Source: Tremella fuciformis (lineage: Eukaryota; Basidiomycota; Tremellomycetes; Tremellales; Tremellaceae). Taken from it: a DNA stretch of 64,000 nucleotides. Both the position numbers and the translations under genes were made by a program. The notes under the pieces were generated by a model that was not told the DNA's origin, ran no database searches, and was given only the letters and a program-made list of their open reading frames with translations. This document shows, piece after piece, positions 24,729 to 36,800 of this stretch (position 1 is the first letter of the stretch; each line of letters opens with the position of its first letter). The DNA lies in NCBI GenBank assembly GCA_032768795.1, contig CP136492.1, positions 2,542,001-2,606,000 of the forward strand. Direction: 5' to 3'.

Positions 24729-25047
24729 GCTGTGTGTGATGTGTTGTGTCAATGTAAACCGCCCACTCCCGCCTGACGAGTTCTTGTCATGGAAACATGG
24801 TGATGTCTGGGGCAATTTCCGTGCCGATGACATGCAACAGCTCGCACCGGTCCGGGTCGGCCGGCATCATGTGTCTGATTTAGGTAAATCCGGTGCGTGA
24901 CGCTGACCTGGACGCTCCGGCCTGGGAAGGGAAGCAAGGGGGGCGGAAATGATAGGTCGCCATGAAACGCATGCAAGTCCCCCCGCGGGGATGGGCAAGG
25001 GGCTCTGAACAACTTGTCTTCCACACCAGCTACGCTCTCGAGACGCC
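24729..25047. promoter_or_regulatory. Intergenic region between dehydrogenase and pseudogene
   Basis: 319 bp between divergent starts. I see no distinct element in it. Confidence 0.35.
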
Positions 25048-25504
25048 ATGAGCCACCAGCTGAATATCGCCGTGCTGGGGGAGCTGGATGCATGGGCTAT
25101 CGACATGCGTACATTGTGGGCTGAGCATGCCTGGTACTGACCGGAGCTAACAAGAGCTCACAGGTCGCGTTCAGAGTGTCCCGGGCAAACTTGGTGCCCA
25201 TCTGCGACCCCGTCCCAAGAGCGCTGGAGAGCGCAAAGGCGACCTTCGGAGCGAATGTCAAATACTTGACGGACCCGGATGAGGTCTTTAACGATCCCAC
25301 TGTTCAGGCAGTGATCATAGCCACGGAAACATCAACCCATGTGGACATGGCCGCGCGAGCCATCCAGGCCAAGATGGCTAGCTTTTACTGCCCAATCACC
25401 CCACATAGGCTGATATTTCCCTGCAGCACATTCTCCTCGAGAAGCCGATCTCCCAGGACGTCGTGACCGCCAAGACGATAGTGGAAGCCGCAGGCAATTT
25501 TTGA
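25048..25504 (+). pseudogene. Broken Gfo/Idh/MocA oxidoreductase fragment (5' half)
   Basis: The frame starts MSHQLNIAVLG but leaves the Rossmann frame inside a run of five G near 25077; one extra base would restore the family loop GAGCMGYRHAY. Downstream a normal intron gives VSRANLVPICDPVPRALESA and QAVIIATETSTHVDMAARAI. The next splice donor should lie after AIQAK but reads AT instead of GT. The EKP motif then appears (HILLEKPISQD), and the coding sequence stops at AAGNF-TGA 25502-25504, only about a third of normal length. So there are three defects: frameshift, lost donor, truncation. It is of the inositol-dehydrogenase type. Sequencing error could explain the first but not all. Confidence 0.72.
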
Positions 25505-25507
25505 GCC

Positions 25508-25640
25508 GCCCAGTGGTCTGCTCCGGGTTTGGGATCGCACACAGCTACCAGCGCAATCTTGGGCTGCTGGGTGATGAGGATGTGTGCCCGAGTCTCGCCC
25601 AAACGACCCAACCTAAAGAGGGCGAGGGTGAAGGGGGATC
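25508..25640 (-). pseudogene. Inverted fragment of an inositol-dehydrogenase-type gene
   Basis: On the minus strand, the frame LGRLGETRAHILITQQPKIA followed by LVAVCDPKPGADHWAAQK closely matches the start of the intact dehydrogenase at 21854 (LGRLGAIRARILAFQQPRIE). It has no in-frame ATG and its glycine loop is altered (LALFRLGRLG). It runs directly into the opposite-strand fragment at 25504, so two gene pieces are joined tail-to-tail after an inversion or deletion. Confidence 0.7.
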
Positions 25641-26190
25641 TATGCGCGGTCCCGTTGACAGTTACTGCCCTTGTGCTCTAAAGACGTTGGAGTAGAGAGA
25701 AACAAAGGACGTCAAGCTGCCGAGAATATCTTGGTAGCTGTTTTGGAACATGATGGAGAACCTGTGGGAGAACAGGGCAACACGGGGGGCTGCTAGTTTA
25801 GCATGTATCGCTCGGTCATGCTAAGTAACTCCCGGCTGGTCGGACCCGATACCCCCCTGGATCACTACTAAGACGCCAAAACCACCGGGTTGGAATAAGA
25901 ATCTCGCCGTTCACCTGGAGCAATGAGGGCATGCAGAGAATCCGATCGTGACTTGGCTGTGTGCAGGTAGCGGAATCCGGACAAACATAGCGAAGGGGAA
26001 TGCCACTGACAGTATACCTCAAAGCAAGGCCCGCCCCGCCAAGTGAGGGGCTTACAGTAGCGCGATGCATAAGTCCTTAGTGACCCGGCTTACAGTACAA
26101 TCGGGTACCAAAAGTCTTCAAACATTTGATGGACCCGACTGGTGTCATGCTCGGTGATTTTTCAGACGCGACTGTACTGTATGTACACGC
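25641..26190. other. Intergenic region beside pseudogene fragments
   Basis: 550 bp with no recognisable gene. It may hold decayed remains of the rearranged dehydrogenases, but I could not identify any. Confidence 0.35.
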
Positions 26191-28178
26191 CTAGACACCT
26201 GAGGCGGCCAATGCACCCATGATGACTTTGGTCATCCCCAACAGCTCCTCCTCTTGGAACCGTCGTCCGACGATCTGCAAGCCAACAGGGAGACCCTTCG
26301 CCCCTGTCGGGTCATAGCTGGCTTTGATACGTGCGTCCATTTCATTCAGCGGCTCGTAGTCGTACTCTGGCGTCATGACATCGAGGTCGGGATCACAGTG
26401 TGTGACAGGGACGGCGATGGCGGGCCAGTCGAGGAGATTGTATACCCCGGTGTAGCCAAAGTACCTGTGCCAGCGTCAGCACAGCCGGTCGCTGTGATTC
26501 AACCCAGCTCACTCTGACTGCCTGTGTTTGGAGGCGGTGTACGGCGCGACAGGGCCGATGATACAGTCGATCGGTCGGCCAGTCGACGTCTTCTTGGCCG
26601 TGTCTAGCCATTGCTCCAGCAGCAACTCACGCACTTCTGTCTTCTTCCGGTTGGTCAGGTACGTGTCGAAGACTGTCACTCCTTCGCGTTTGCCCACAAC
26701 TACTTGCGGCAGGATAGGCTGCGGTGATCAGCCAGCCCCCAAGTCGACCGGGCAGAGACGAGACTCACCTCCCCAGTAAGACCCACGACGTCCTGTAGAT
26801 CGGCTCCTCCATCGGCTTCGAATATCTGAATGAGGAGCTCGACCGCTTCGGGATAAGCAGTCGGCTTCCAAGGCACAATCTCATGCCCGGCTTTGCGAAG
26901 TGCCGCTACCATCATCTTCATGGCTCGTTTCTGCGGAGGCAGGATGTGGATGGCACCGTCAAAGTCGTAGACCCCGATAGACAGCTGTGCTCCGTGACCT
27001 CCCAGTCGTTTCAGGTCGAACATTCTGGAGAGTGAGCCAGCATATCTGTGCGACCGTGAACGTACTCTTGGCGCCAGGGGATGGGCACCACACTTGGGTC
27101 GAGGTCCCATGGATTGGTGGAGAGAACGGCTTTCGTGAAGGCCGTGCAGAGGGACAAGCTTGTGGACATTGGTCCAAGCGAGGATTCGACATTTTCCTGG
27201 CCGACGAGGGAGTTGAGGGCCCTGCCATAAGGGAACCGCCGTGTCGTGGGTTTCAAACCATATATACCACAGAACGACGCTGGGATGCGAACACTACTGT
27301 CAACTGGGGGACCCCACATTCGAGCGAAAGACTCTCACCTGCCGCCAATGTCGGTGCCCACGCCCAGTGGAGAGCCTCGAAGGGCATTGAGAGCACCCTC
27401 GCCCGCTGAACTACCCTTGCAGAAGTCAGCAAAAAGACCTTGAGTGCGAGGACGCCTCGCTCACGCCCGGTACGAATGCCGCCCCAAAGGGGTTGTTCGT
27501 GATGCCGTACACCAGGTTCTCGCCCTCGGGAAACCAGCAGCCTTGTGACAAGTTGGTCCGGCAGAAGACGATCGCACCGGCTGCTTCCAAGGCTTCCACA
27601 ATGACGGCGCTCCTCTCATGCTTGCGACCGATCCATGAGGCCCAGCCCATATTGCATTCGGCGCCTCCAAGTGGGAATTGGTCCCTGAAACAATGAGTGG
27701 GCCTGGCGTGATCAAGCGGGGCATGCTCACTTGACCGAGACCGGCAGCCCGTGCAGCAAACCCAGCGGCTCCCCCTGTTCCCTCCTCCTATCCGCCTCGG
27801 CGGCCAAAGCAAGACCTCGCTCAAAGAACACTTCGGTCAGGCAGTTGGCAGCTTGGTGAGCGATTGAAGCCCGTTTGCAGAACTGCCTGTAAGTAGAGAC
27901 CCCGCATCAACCTGCTCGAGATGGGTACTCACAGCAGACATGACCTCGACTGCGGTCCACGTGCCCTCCTTCAAGTTCTCAAGAAGCGTCCCTCCCTCAG
28001 ATTCCGTCATGATCAGCTCCTCGGGCGTGAGGAGTCCACATGCAGCCGGGACGCCGATGACGCTCGATGGGAACTTATAATCGGGGGCGAGTCGCCATTT
28101 GGGAGGGATTCGCTCCTTGTTGTCTTCATGCTTGAGAGCGACGGCTTCCTTCCAGTCGAATGGTCTGGCAGCGCCCAT
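26191..28178 (-). CDS. Amidase (amidase signature family)
   Basis: Amidohydrolase that releases ammonia from a carboxamide, probably cytosolic. Start MGAARPFDWKEAVALKHEDN at 28178. The Ser-cisSer-Lys triad is visible: Lys in GLPVSVK, the GSSAGEGALNAL signature with the cis-Ser, and the nucleophile Ser in [22 protein letters not shown], which is assembled across introns. The C-terminus has GLPVGLQIVGRRFQEEELL, as in acetamidase-type fungal enzymes. About eight exons, about 560 residues. It diverges from the amino-acid permease at 28920, and paired GATA sites 88 bp before its ATG suggest nitrogen catabolite control. Confidence 0.92.
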
Positions 28179-28919
28179 CTTGTTAGTACTCTCTCGATGC
28201 GGAGCGCTGCACTTGGTGCTGTGCTTTTGAGGCTCACATTGGGTCGAACTCAGCTTGTTCACTGTGCTTATCAAGCGCGATAAGCTCACCCCATCAATGC
28301 CTTGATGTGAGAGGGACGGTGCAGCAATATCCGCTGGTAAGAACAGCCTCGGCCGTGCAATACCCGCTTCTCAGTTGAGGTCTCCAGGACAATATGAATG
28401 TCGATTGCCAGGTCAAGGCCGCCTTATCATCGCAAGCATATAGCGGCGGTCATTATCCGTCGCCGACATACGGCTTTCTCCGTGGCGCAGGCGTAAGACC
28501 CCAACCCTGGCGCGCCAAGACGGGCTCTGAAAGTTGGGCTAATTAACACTGGTAAACATTGACAAGGGGGTCGAGACTTTACCAGCAGGAAGGATGCGGA
28601 TGTTGCAGACCCGGCTCTCTCGACGATAGCCAGTCTGATCGCCGTCGTCGCGCGAAGGACTACCTGAGAACCCGCATGAGGTTGGCAATGATTCCGAGCG
28701 ACGAATGAGCCCAGAGAAGGGGGACGGGTCTTGCTCCGCCGAACCGTGGGAGTGCCGAACCACAGATAACGATTGACGGAAAATGCCCCGCCGAGCTCGA
28801 GACAACGATAAAGCTGGTCGAGCCAATGCTCTCCAGAGGGCATATATAATCTAGTGACGGCTGTGCTAGGACGAGCATCAATCACTCATCACCGCTACTG
28901 GGAGCACGCCTCGCTTGCC
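28179..28919. promoter_or_regulatory. Divergent promoter, amidase / amino-acid permease
   Basis: 741 bp without a gene. It holds the paired GATA palindrome (28266-28285), a further minus-strand GATAAG (28423-28428), a CCAAT at about 28823 and a good TATA box, TATATAAT (about 28843-28850), 70 bp before the permease ATG. Confidence 0.65.
28266..28285. promoter_or_regulatory. Perfect paired GATA site (20-bp palindrome)
   Basis: GCTTATC, six bases AAGCGC, then GATAAGC: two GATAAG sites in exact inverted arrangement. GATAAG is the binding site of fungal nitrogen regulators (AreA/Gat1/Gln3 class), which often need paired sites. It lies 88 bp before the amidase start. Confidence 0.75.
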
Positions 28920-30570
28920 ATGTCCGCCGAGAAAGACCTCAAGGCGGATGCCTATGATACCAATGTTGTGCCGGCCGCCGAGTCACCCCCGCCTGGTGAC
29001 CGAATCCAAGAACGAGAGGTGTTCAAGGACACCGAAGCAGAGGGTCACGTCAACTTCAAGACCCTCGGATGGATCAAGGCGACCTTCTACTTTGCAAAGG
29101 TGAGGACTGACCCAAGTGTATTGGACGAGGTCGGCTGACGAGTCGATAGATGACATTCGCGATTGGAGTCTTGTCCATCCCCACGTCGATTTACATTCTC
29201 GGAGGCGGCTTGGGTATCGCCTCCATCATCTTCTGGAGCATCCATAACACCTATATGGCTTCTCTGCAAGGAGCATTCAAGCTCAAGCACCCTTCGGTTC
29301 ACATGATTCCCGATGCGACGGAGTGAGTCGAGAATATCGTAAAGTACCGTGCATCGCGTGGGCTGACCAGGGCAGAATCATCATGTCCGAGTGGGGATTC
29401 TCCAAGCGCGTTGCGCGTCTCACGAGGAACGTCTTCGAGTTCCAGTACTGGTTCACCTGGATCATCTGCTCGGCGGTCAGTGGCCTGACGCTCGCGACGG
29501 CCTTCAATGCCGTCAGCCACCACGCCATCTGCACCGTCTACTTCAACATTGTCGCGATGATCGTTCTCTGCCTGGGCTCTTCCTTCCGCAGGATCTCGCA
29601 CATCGCCTACCTCACCATCGTCGGGTTCTTCTGCATCGTTGTCTCGGTCCTCATAGTCGTCATTAGCGTCACGCAGAAAGACCGCCCGGCATACGCACCG
29701 CAGACCGGAGACTATGACCTCGGTGTCTATGCCGCTCCTGCGCTCACCACGACCTTTGCATCCGGCCTTGGCGCGACTTTGTCCATCTTCTCTGCTTCTG
29801 GTAACATCTCGGGGTTCTTGCCCGTCATCTCCGAATTGCGTCGCCCTCAGGACTACTACAAGGCACTCTACGGCACCATGGGGTTCATCTTTGTCTCCTA
29901 TATGTCCTTCTGTACCGTCACTTGGTGGTGAGCCATCCAGGCAATGAATAGTGCCAGAGGAGTGCTAAAAATCACAAGGTATTGCGGGAAGTGGGTAACT
30001 TCACCAGCTCTCGGTGCCGCCGGCGACCACATCAAGGTCATTGCGTATGCCATTGCGATCCCCGGTCTCATTGCAGGGGGGATCACATGTCTCCACACCG
30101 CCATCAAGTCGTCTTTCGTTCGGATCCTGAGAAACTCGGACCACCTCACCCGAAACACAAAGACACACTGGATCACCTGGATCGGCTGCTGCATCTCGTG
30201 CTCCACGCTGGGCTGGATCGTCTGCGAGGCCATCCCCTTCTTTCAGCAGCTCATTTCTCTCACCGGCTCGCTCTGCTTCGGACCCGTGTCCATCATCGTC
30301 CCTACAGCCATGTGGTTCTCAATGAACCGCGGAGCCTGGTCCAAAGGCGGGACGAAGGGTAAGGCCAAGTTCACGGCACATATGGTAGGTCAGATCTGGG
30401 GCTGGTTTGTCACCATTGCCGGCACCTAGTGAGCCCCGCCTCAGTGATCTGACTACTGCTTGCTGATCCTCAGCGCCGTCATTCTTGATATCGTCAACGC
30501 GTATAAGAACGGGACTGTCAGCCACGCTTTTGCCTGCGACGACAACAGCACGACCATTGTCGCTACGTAG
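28920..30570 (+). CDS. AAAP-family amino-acid permease (Mtr-type)
   Basis: Plasma-membrane amino-acid:proton symporter of the amino acid/auxin permease family, close to fungal neutral and aromatic amino-acid permeases (Neurospora Mtr type). Start MSAEKDLKADAYDTNVV with a charged N-terminus and KTLGWIKATFYFAK before TM1. Further marks are MTFAIGVLSIPTSIY, LKHPSVHMIPDATE, GATLSIFSASGNISGFLPV and EAIPFFQQLISLTGSLCFGP near TM9-10. Five or six exons; about 11 membrane segments. It ends in VATMV-like tail, STTIVAT, TAG 30568-30570. Shares its promoter with the amidase, so both may be derepressed by nitrogen limitation. Convergent with the regulator ending at 30683. Confidence 0.9.
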
Positions 30571-30682
30571 AGGGAGGTGGTATTGCACTGGGGAGCATGG
30601 ACTGTGTGGAGGGGAAGTAATCGAGTAGGGATCCCCTCATCTTTCTGGTAGATTCGCAGAACTAGATGGATCTTGCATGATG

Positions 30683-32955
30683 TCAAAGCCGGCTACTTTC
30701 GCTTGCATTCCGCAACAGCCTCGCGACCAGCTTGGAGCTGTCAAAAATGTATCCTAAATGGTCAAGATAAACCAAAGTCGTATCGAGGTCTCGCACAACG
30801 GCACGATCCGCCGAGCCACCCGCTAGAACCGAGACGAATAGCGTCCCGGCTGTGTAAAGTGGCTGCGTGATCTGCTGATGTATGAAGGACAGCCCGTGAA
30901 TGTCGTCCCATCGCTTGGTGATGTCCAGGATTGCGCGGGATGATCCCAGACATCGTACCAATGAGGGGTCGCGCGGATCAGCTGGGCGACACAGCGTACG
31001 ATGGAGGAGAACGACAAGGCAGTGCCACCAAGCGAGCATGACGTAGCTCTGCGGTGGGACGGCGCCGTCGCCCTCCTGCGTAGTGGAACCTGGGCGTATA
31101 CGCAACTGAGAGGGGAGCTGATGATGCCATTGGAGCAGAGCAACGTCCAGGCTGCGAAAGGTGTCCGTCTTGGCGACGCCTGATCCTTGTCGATCGTTGT
31201 AGCTAGGTAGTCAGCAGGGCGTTGTTATTCAATGATCGAACTGGCAGAAAGTGCACAAGCCTCTTCATGAGCGCCAAGAGCGTGACGCACGACGCGAGAG
31301 AGGACGACCTCCAGCTGGTCTGTACTGTGCCGAACGTCGACCGCCACTCGCTGAGGTCATCCTCCACGACTATCTCCGGTACAGACGCAGGCTCCAAAGC
31401 GAGTGCGAAGCGACCCAGCCAGAGAGACCACAACTGCTCGGCGCACTGCTGTGAGCCACGGCATCGGGTGCAAGTGTGTCTGTGTGCGCACGAAGAAAGC
31501 CCAGAAGGTCCGGTTCCTCACTCTGGCTTCCTTGGCGGTCATCTTGCCTCGCTGTACGAGCTGGGAGCAATCGACATGCTGAGAGTCAACAACTAGTTCT
31601 GCAGAGAATGGGACTAACCAGACCACTGTCCTCGCAGATCGAGCTACCGATCTTCAGGATGATCCATCCTTGCCTCGAGTCGCCTCGAGCATCGTCTTTT
31701 AGTATCAGCCAGGACTTTGACCGGCGGAGCGATAATGAACACCCACAGACGGCCGAAAGTATGATTGTTGCTCTCACGGTTGAGACCCCAGGATTCTGCA
31801 GATCCTGTTTCACCAGCATGTCCTTCGCAGCCAAGAGGAACAACGTCTCCATCTCTCTGAGTGCAAGATCTCGCCACTTTGGATGACTGAGGAGATACCG
31901 ACAGCCTCTCGCCAGGAGAGATAGGTGGAGGAGCGGAGACCAGTCCGAAACAGGTCCAGTACGATGAGCGACCAGATCGCGGACAAAGCTGGGACCGTCG
32001 ATGGTGTCGTGGAGCATTGAGCCCCACGCTAGGGCATGCTGCAGAAGGTCAAAGTGCAGCGATGGCTCCAACGCCATGGGCAGGAAGTAGTTCGGCAGGC
32101 TGTTGGGATGACAGTCGGCAAACTCGCCGCGCACTTGAGCCGAGGGCTGGACGGTCGAAGACGAAGCGATAGGGACTACGCCTGGAGTGCAGGTGTCTGA
32201 CGCGACCACGAATGGCGAGGACGGCCCGAACAGTCGTGCCGCACCCTGGGTCGCGACTACGAATCCGCTCGTATCTGTTGGTGAGGCTGTCTGCGTCCGG
32301 CCGATATTCGACTCGGACAAAGCCTCGCTGCGCGCTTCCAGTTCGGCTATGCGATCTAGCAGCGCGTTGACGAGCTTCTGTGACGGTGGTCTACCATTTG
32401 TCAGGATGCGCAATCGTACACAGGAGAGACAGCGCACTTCCGGCCGTCCGAGCCAATGAGATAGGTGCACTGATCATGTGAACCGCGCTCACACCTGGTG
32501 CACCGGGGTTTTCGTCCGTCGCACTAGTCGACATCAGTGCAAGGCTGCGCGTTGCGAGGGAAGCAGAGTCTCACCTTGATCTTCCTCCGTCGACAGCGCT
32601 CGCAGGCCGTCGTAATCTTGAAGCGGGGTCGGTCCGCCTTGTCCGGCTCAGTCTTTTTATCCCTATCTACGTCTTCGTCCTCCTGCTCCTCGCTTGCCGG
32701 CCGCGGCGGAGACGAGGACGTATTCGTGAATACTGGATCTGGCCTTGTTATATTCAGGCCCGAAGATTCGGTAGTTGTGGTCGTCTCCGGGACGTCTTCC
32801 ACGGGAGTTGCGAAGATCTGTGACAGCCAATTGTCGGTGGACTCGAGACCGGCCAGTCCGAAAGGGTCGACCAGCTGGTCCCAGCCGCCAAACCACCTCG
32901 CATTGGGATGGTCGAGTCCCGGTGTTTGTCCGAGCTCCATGATAGGCTGCTCCAA
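30683..32955 (-). CDS. Zn2Cys6 transcription factor with acidic N-terminus
   Basis: Fungal zinc-cluster regulator. Start MEQPIMELGQTPGLDHP at 32955. Unusually, the cluster lies about 115 residues in, after a Thr-rich and a Glu/Asp-rich stretch (SEEQEDEDVDRDKK) that could activate transcription. The cluster TTACERCRRRKIK joins CDGRKPRCTRCERGSHDQC over one intron. A dimerisation helix follows (QKLVNALLDRIAELEARSEA). The fungal_trans-like domain includes TGPVSDWSPLLHLSLLARGC, RQGWIILKIGSSICEDSGL and AKEARVRNRTFWAFFV. The last exons include WHHQLPSQLRIRPG and end RNASESSRL, TAA/stop at 30683. Target unknown; neighbours are the permease and the trehalase. Confidence 0.85.
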
Positions 32956-33864
32956 AAAGGTACAATTGCAACGTTGAAGAGGTGTTCAAGGAATTAGATG
33001 TCAAGATGCACCCCTTGAATGAAGCGATAAGAGAATCTGAAGAGCTCCGGCGCGATAAGCCCGTGCATCGCTCAGCTTCACTGCCTTCGGAGTCCCCCGA
33101 GCCGCCAGACCTTGACCGCACTATAAATTTGGAGAGTTTGGACTCCATCCGAGTCTCAAGACTCCTTTCTATCATGTTTATCTCCGCAGTCAGTGTTTTG
33201 CAGGAGGAGATCAGACCTCCTGCCCGGACCGTGGAGTTCAGGCACAAACAGTACCAATCAGCTTCCAAAACACATGCCGGACACGAGCCCTTCCGACAGA
33301 GCCTCCGACATGCAATTCGATTTCGATCAGCTACTGGCCGAACAGTTTCTGAAGTTCAGCTGGCGGGGTCTGGACATGGGCAGGCCTAGCCGACGCTGGT
33401 CAATCCTGCAGCCTCTGCGGGTCACGAGACAAGTACTGATAATCTGACGTGGCTCGATCTGCTGCAGTCTGGCGAGACGCGCGCGTTCGTGCTCGTCTTT
33501 CAGTTCTGGACGAGCAATTGCAGAGGGCCGGATCACAGTCTACAATGCCGAGCTAGATGAGGGTCAATAGTCATCCGGCGGGGTCGGCACCGGGCCGAGT
33601 CGAACGGGAGGAGTTCCACCGAAGATGCGCCAGTAGTCTCATTTGTCTCCGAGAGCCTGAGTGACTCAGCGCCTGTAGATGGCGTCTGTCGCCTCTCCGT
33701 CCCCTTGTCTCGCGCCAGCATGAACGAGGACGCGACATGTCATGTAAGCAGTGGAGCCGGCCCAAACTTGTCTTGCGGCCGGGGCAGACCACATCGACTG
33801 CCTTCCGTCTGGGTGTTGACAACGCTCAATTTGTGACGCAGCTCACGTTGTCAACGACAGTATC
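32956..33864. promoter_or_regulatory. Divergent promoter, regulator / neutral trehalase
   Basis: 909 bp. Two CCCCT stress-response-like motifs occur at 33011-33015 and 33701-33705, and a TATAAATT at about 33122. Several short open frames on both strands (for example a plus-strand 57-codon frame at about 33275-33448) have no recognisable relatives. An upstream non-coding exon of trehalase may lie here. Confidence 0.45.
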
Positions 33865-36800
33865 ATGGTATCCGTCCAACGTCAACCTCCCGGCCCGAAA
33901 AATGTTCTCTTCATTGAGCCTGAAATTGCCTTGAGCCGGTCCGCGTCCCCCTCGGGGCAAGATCAGCTTGAGGATCATGTCAACGCTCCTACGCGAGAAA
34001 CGCAGCCGAGCCTCACAACGTCCGCGGGCCTCAACAATGGACATGCAGATGAGAATGCCATTACGAATAGCCTTCATTCGACAGCCTTGAGAGACCCTGC
34101 CCTTGGCTCAGGTGGGGACGCACTGCCTGCTGTCAATGCGACCCCAGGGGAGTACTACGGAGGGAGGGAGGTATGGACACGGGCGCGGACTTTCAGCAAT
34201 GTGAGTCACACGCTTTGGCGACGGCGGATTCCAGCTGTCTGATACACAGGTCGGCGTGGCTGGCTTGAACCGCCGCAGACCGATGGAGATGGATGGCGAG
34301 TCTATTACGCGACCACGGAGGCTCTCTCACGGTGAGCATGCCTTCAGCCCACAGCGGTCGTAATGGAAGCCATCTGACAAGAAGACGAAATCTCCCAGAC
34401 CGCACCGCGGAGGTTCCTCATCGATGTTGAAGAGACCATGAGAGTCGTGCTGCAGCAAGAGGATACAGACGGCAAGTCAGCTCTCCCATTGTCGCCCAGA
34501 TGTTCCGACTAATGCCTTTTGCAGTTTCCAGATCTCTGTCCATGACTCGGGCCCCAAGCTTCTTGCTGTCGGCACGGCGGGCTCCAACGCGCACAAATCC
34601 TTCGACATCAGGGTGAGTGCCCTTCTATCCTGGAAGCGAGTGAACCGCTTATATCTAGGGCAATTACATGCTCTCCAACCTTCTCCAAGAGCTCGCGTAT
34701 GCTCGCGACTACGGTAGGAAGCAGATCATTTTGGATGAGGCCCGTCTCCTTGAGAATCCCGTCGACCGTCTGTCCCGGATGATCAAGAACTCTTTCTGGG
34801 ATGCCCTCACGCGTCGGGTGGACGCAGACGGCCTGGAGCGGATCTGTGTCGACCCGAAGAACCGCAGTCGCGAGAAGGCTGCCATTATGTATGTGCCCCA
34901 CGGCGAGGATGACATTCTTGAATACTACAAGACCATGTGCGTCTATTTCTCCATAATGTGTAGGCAATGAGTCTGACCTCCCAGTGTAGCTGAACGCAAT
35001 ATGAAGGTGGAAATAATCATGCTCCCTCCAGATTGCGACGACCCTGCCTTTGTGAAGTCGCTCAATGATCGTCCGGGCAACTTGGCGCTGGCGTTTAAGC
35101 GCGGCATTGACCCCATCACGAAGCAGAAGACGCTCGAGCCGATCCCATTTGTCGTCCCCGGAGACCGCTTCAACGAGAAGTACGGCTGGGACAGCGTGAG
35201 CCAATTTTACAACAGGCTGACCTGATGACCAGTATTTCATCGCCCTGGGACTCCTTGTTGATGGTCGGATCGATCTTGCCAAAGCGCTCGTCGAGCATTG
35301 CATCTTCGAGATCCAGCACTACCGCAAAGTCCTGAATGGCACGAGGACTTACGTGAGTTTGCTGATACTTGGATCAGCTGGACACTGATAATGCAGTACC
35401 TGACCCGCTCGCATCCGCCTTTCCTCACCGACATGGCTCTTCAGACATTCAATGCAATGGACCGAGTCGACCACGAGGAGAACAAGGCCTTCCTGCGAAG
35501 GGCGATCCAGGCAGCGATCAAAGAGTACCACACGTACTGGATGGTGACTCCGGCCATTGACCCGGTGTCCGGCCTGTCTCGATACCGCCCCACGGCTCTT
35601 GGAGTGGCGCCAGAGACGGAGGCTTCGCATTTCACACATATCATCCAGCCCTACGCCACCAAACGAGGCATTTCTGTCAACGAGTACATTGATCAGTACA
35701 ACGACGGGGCCATCCATGAGCCCGAGCTGGACGAATACATGTTGCATGACCGCGGTGTGCGCGAGTCTGGCCATGATACTTCGTACCGCCTGGATAAGAA
35801 GGCTGCCAATCTCGGCACGGTCGACTTGAACGCCCTTCTTTACAAGGTGAGTATGGTGGAGCAACGATTCAGCCCTGTATCGGTGCTGACACTTGAGTAT
35901 GAGATCGACATCGCCCAAGCGATCCAGTACGTATTTGACGATCACCTTGAGTTGGATTGGGACTTTGCACTGTCACCGTGGCCCATCACGCCCGAAGCAT
36001 TTGCGGAGGGATCCCCACGGAAGCGCTCTCTCGATGAGCCGATGACGAGCAAGATCTGGTACGAACGTGCGGCAACGCGCAAAGCGACGATGGACCGTCT
36101 CTGCTGGAATGAGGGGCTTGGGACATACTTTGACTATGACACGGTACTGTGCAAGCAGGCGCGATACGAGTCCGTGACAGCGCTCTGGCCTCTGTGGGCC
36201 GGGCTTGCGTCGGATCATCAGGCGCAGCTACTAGTGTACGTGGATACTTCCCCCTCCTGGCACAGGTTTAACGAGCAGGCGTAACGCGCTCCCAAAGTAC
36301 GAGGTTGCTGGAGGATTGGTATCTGGCACCGAAGAGTCGCGAGGACCCATCTCGCTCGACCGGCCAAACCGACAGTGGGGTCCGTGCACCATCGAGTGAC
36401 TCAGCAGAAGTGGCTGATGCCCAGACTACCCATACGGCTGGCCGCCGCATCAGATTGTCGCGTGGGTAGGTCTGGAGCGGTACGGCTACTTGGAAGAGGT
36501 CGCGCGGCTGGCGTATCGGTGGATTTACATGCTCACTGTGTCTGTCGTGGACTTCAATGCGGTAGTGCCGGAGAAATTTGACGTGGTCGAGATGAGCCAT
36601 ATTGTGGACGCCGAGTAGTACGTTCCTCTCCCCCCTATTGCATGTGTGTGGGAGAACAATACTGACTCCGGTAGCGGTAACCAGGGGACCAAGTTCCGGT
36701 ACGCCTCGAAGGAGGGATTCGGGTGGATGAATGGTGCGTCACTGGATGAAGGAAATGTGCAAGCCAGAGATTGAGCGCACAGCATCGTTCCAGATCGGCC

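Noticed and set aside
33275..33448. Small plus-strand gene upstream of trehalase (about 57 codons)
   Set aside because: No relatives recognised and no good codon or splice evidence; it lies in the promoter region.
32956..33864. Upstream trehalase exon
   Set aside because: Plausible, but no frame with a consensus donor could be linked to MVSVQRQPP with confidence.
34608..35303. 231-codon open frame antisense to trehalase
   Set aside because: It mirrors conserved trehalase exons and crosses their introns; no family pattern.
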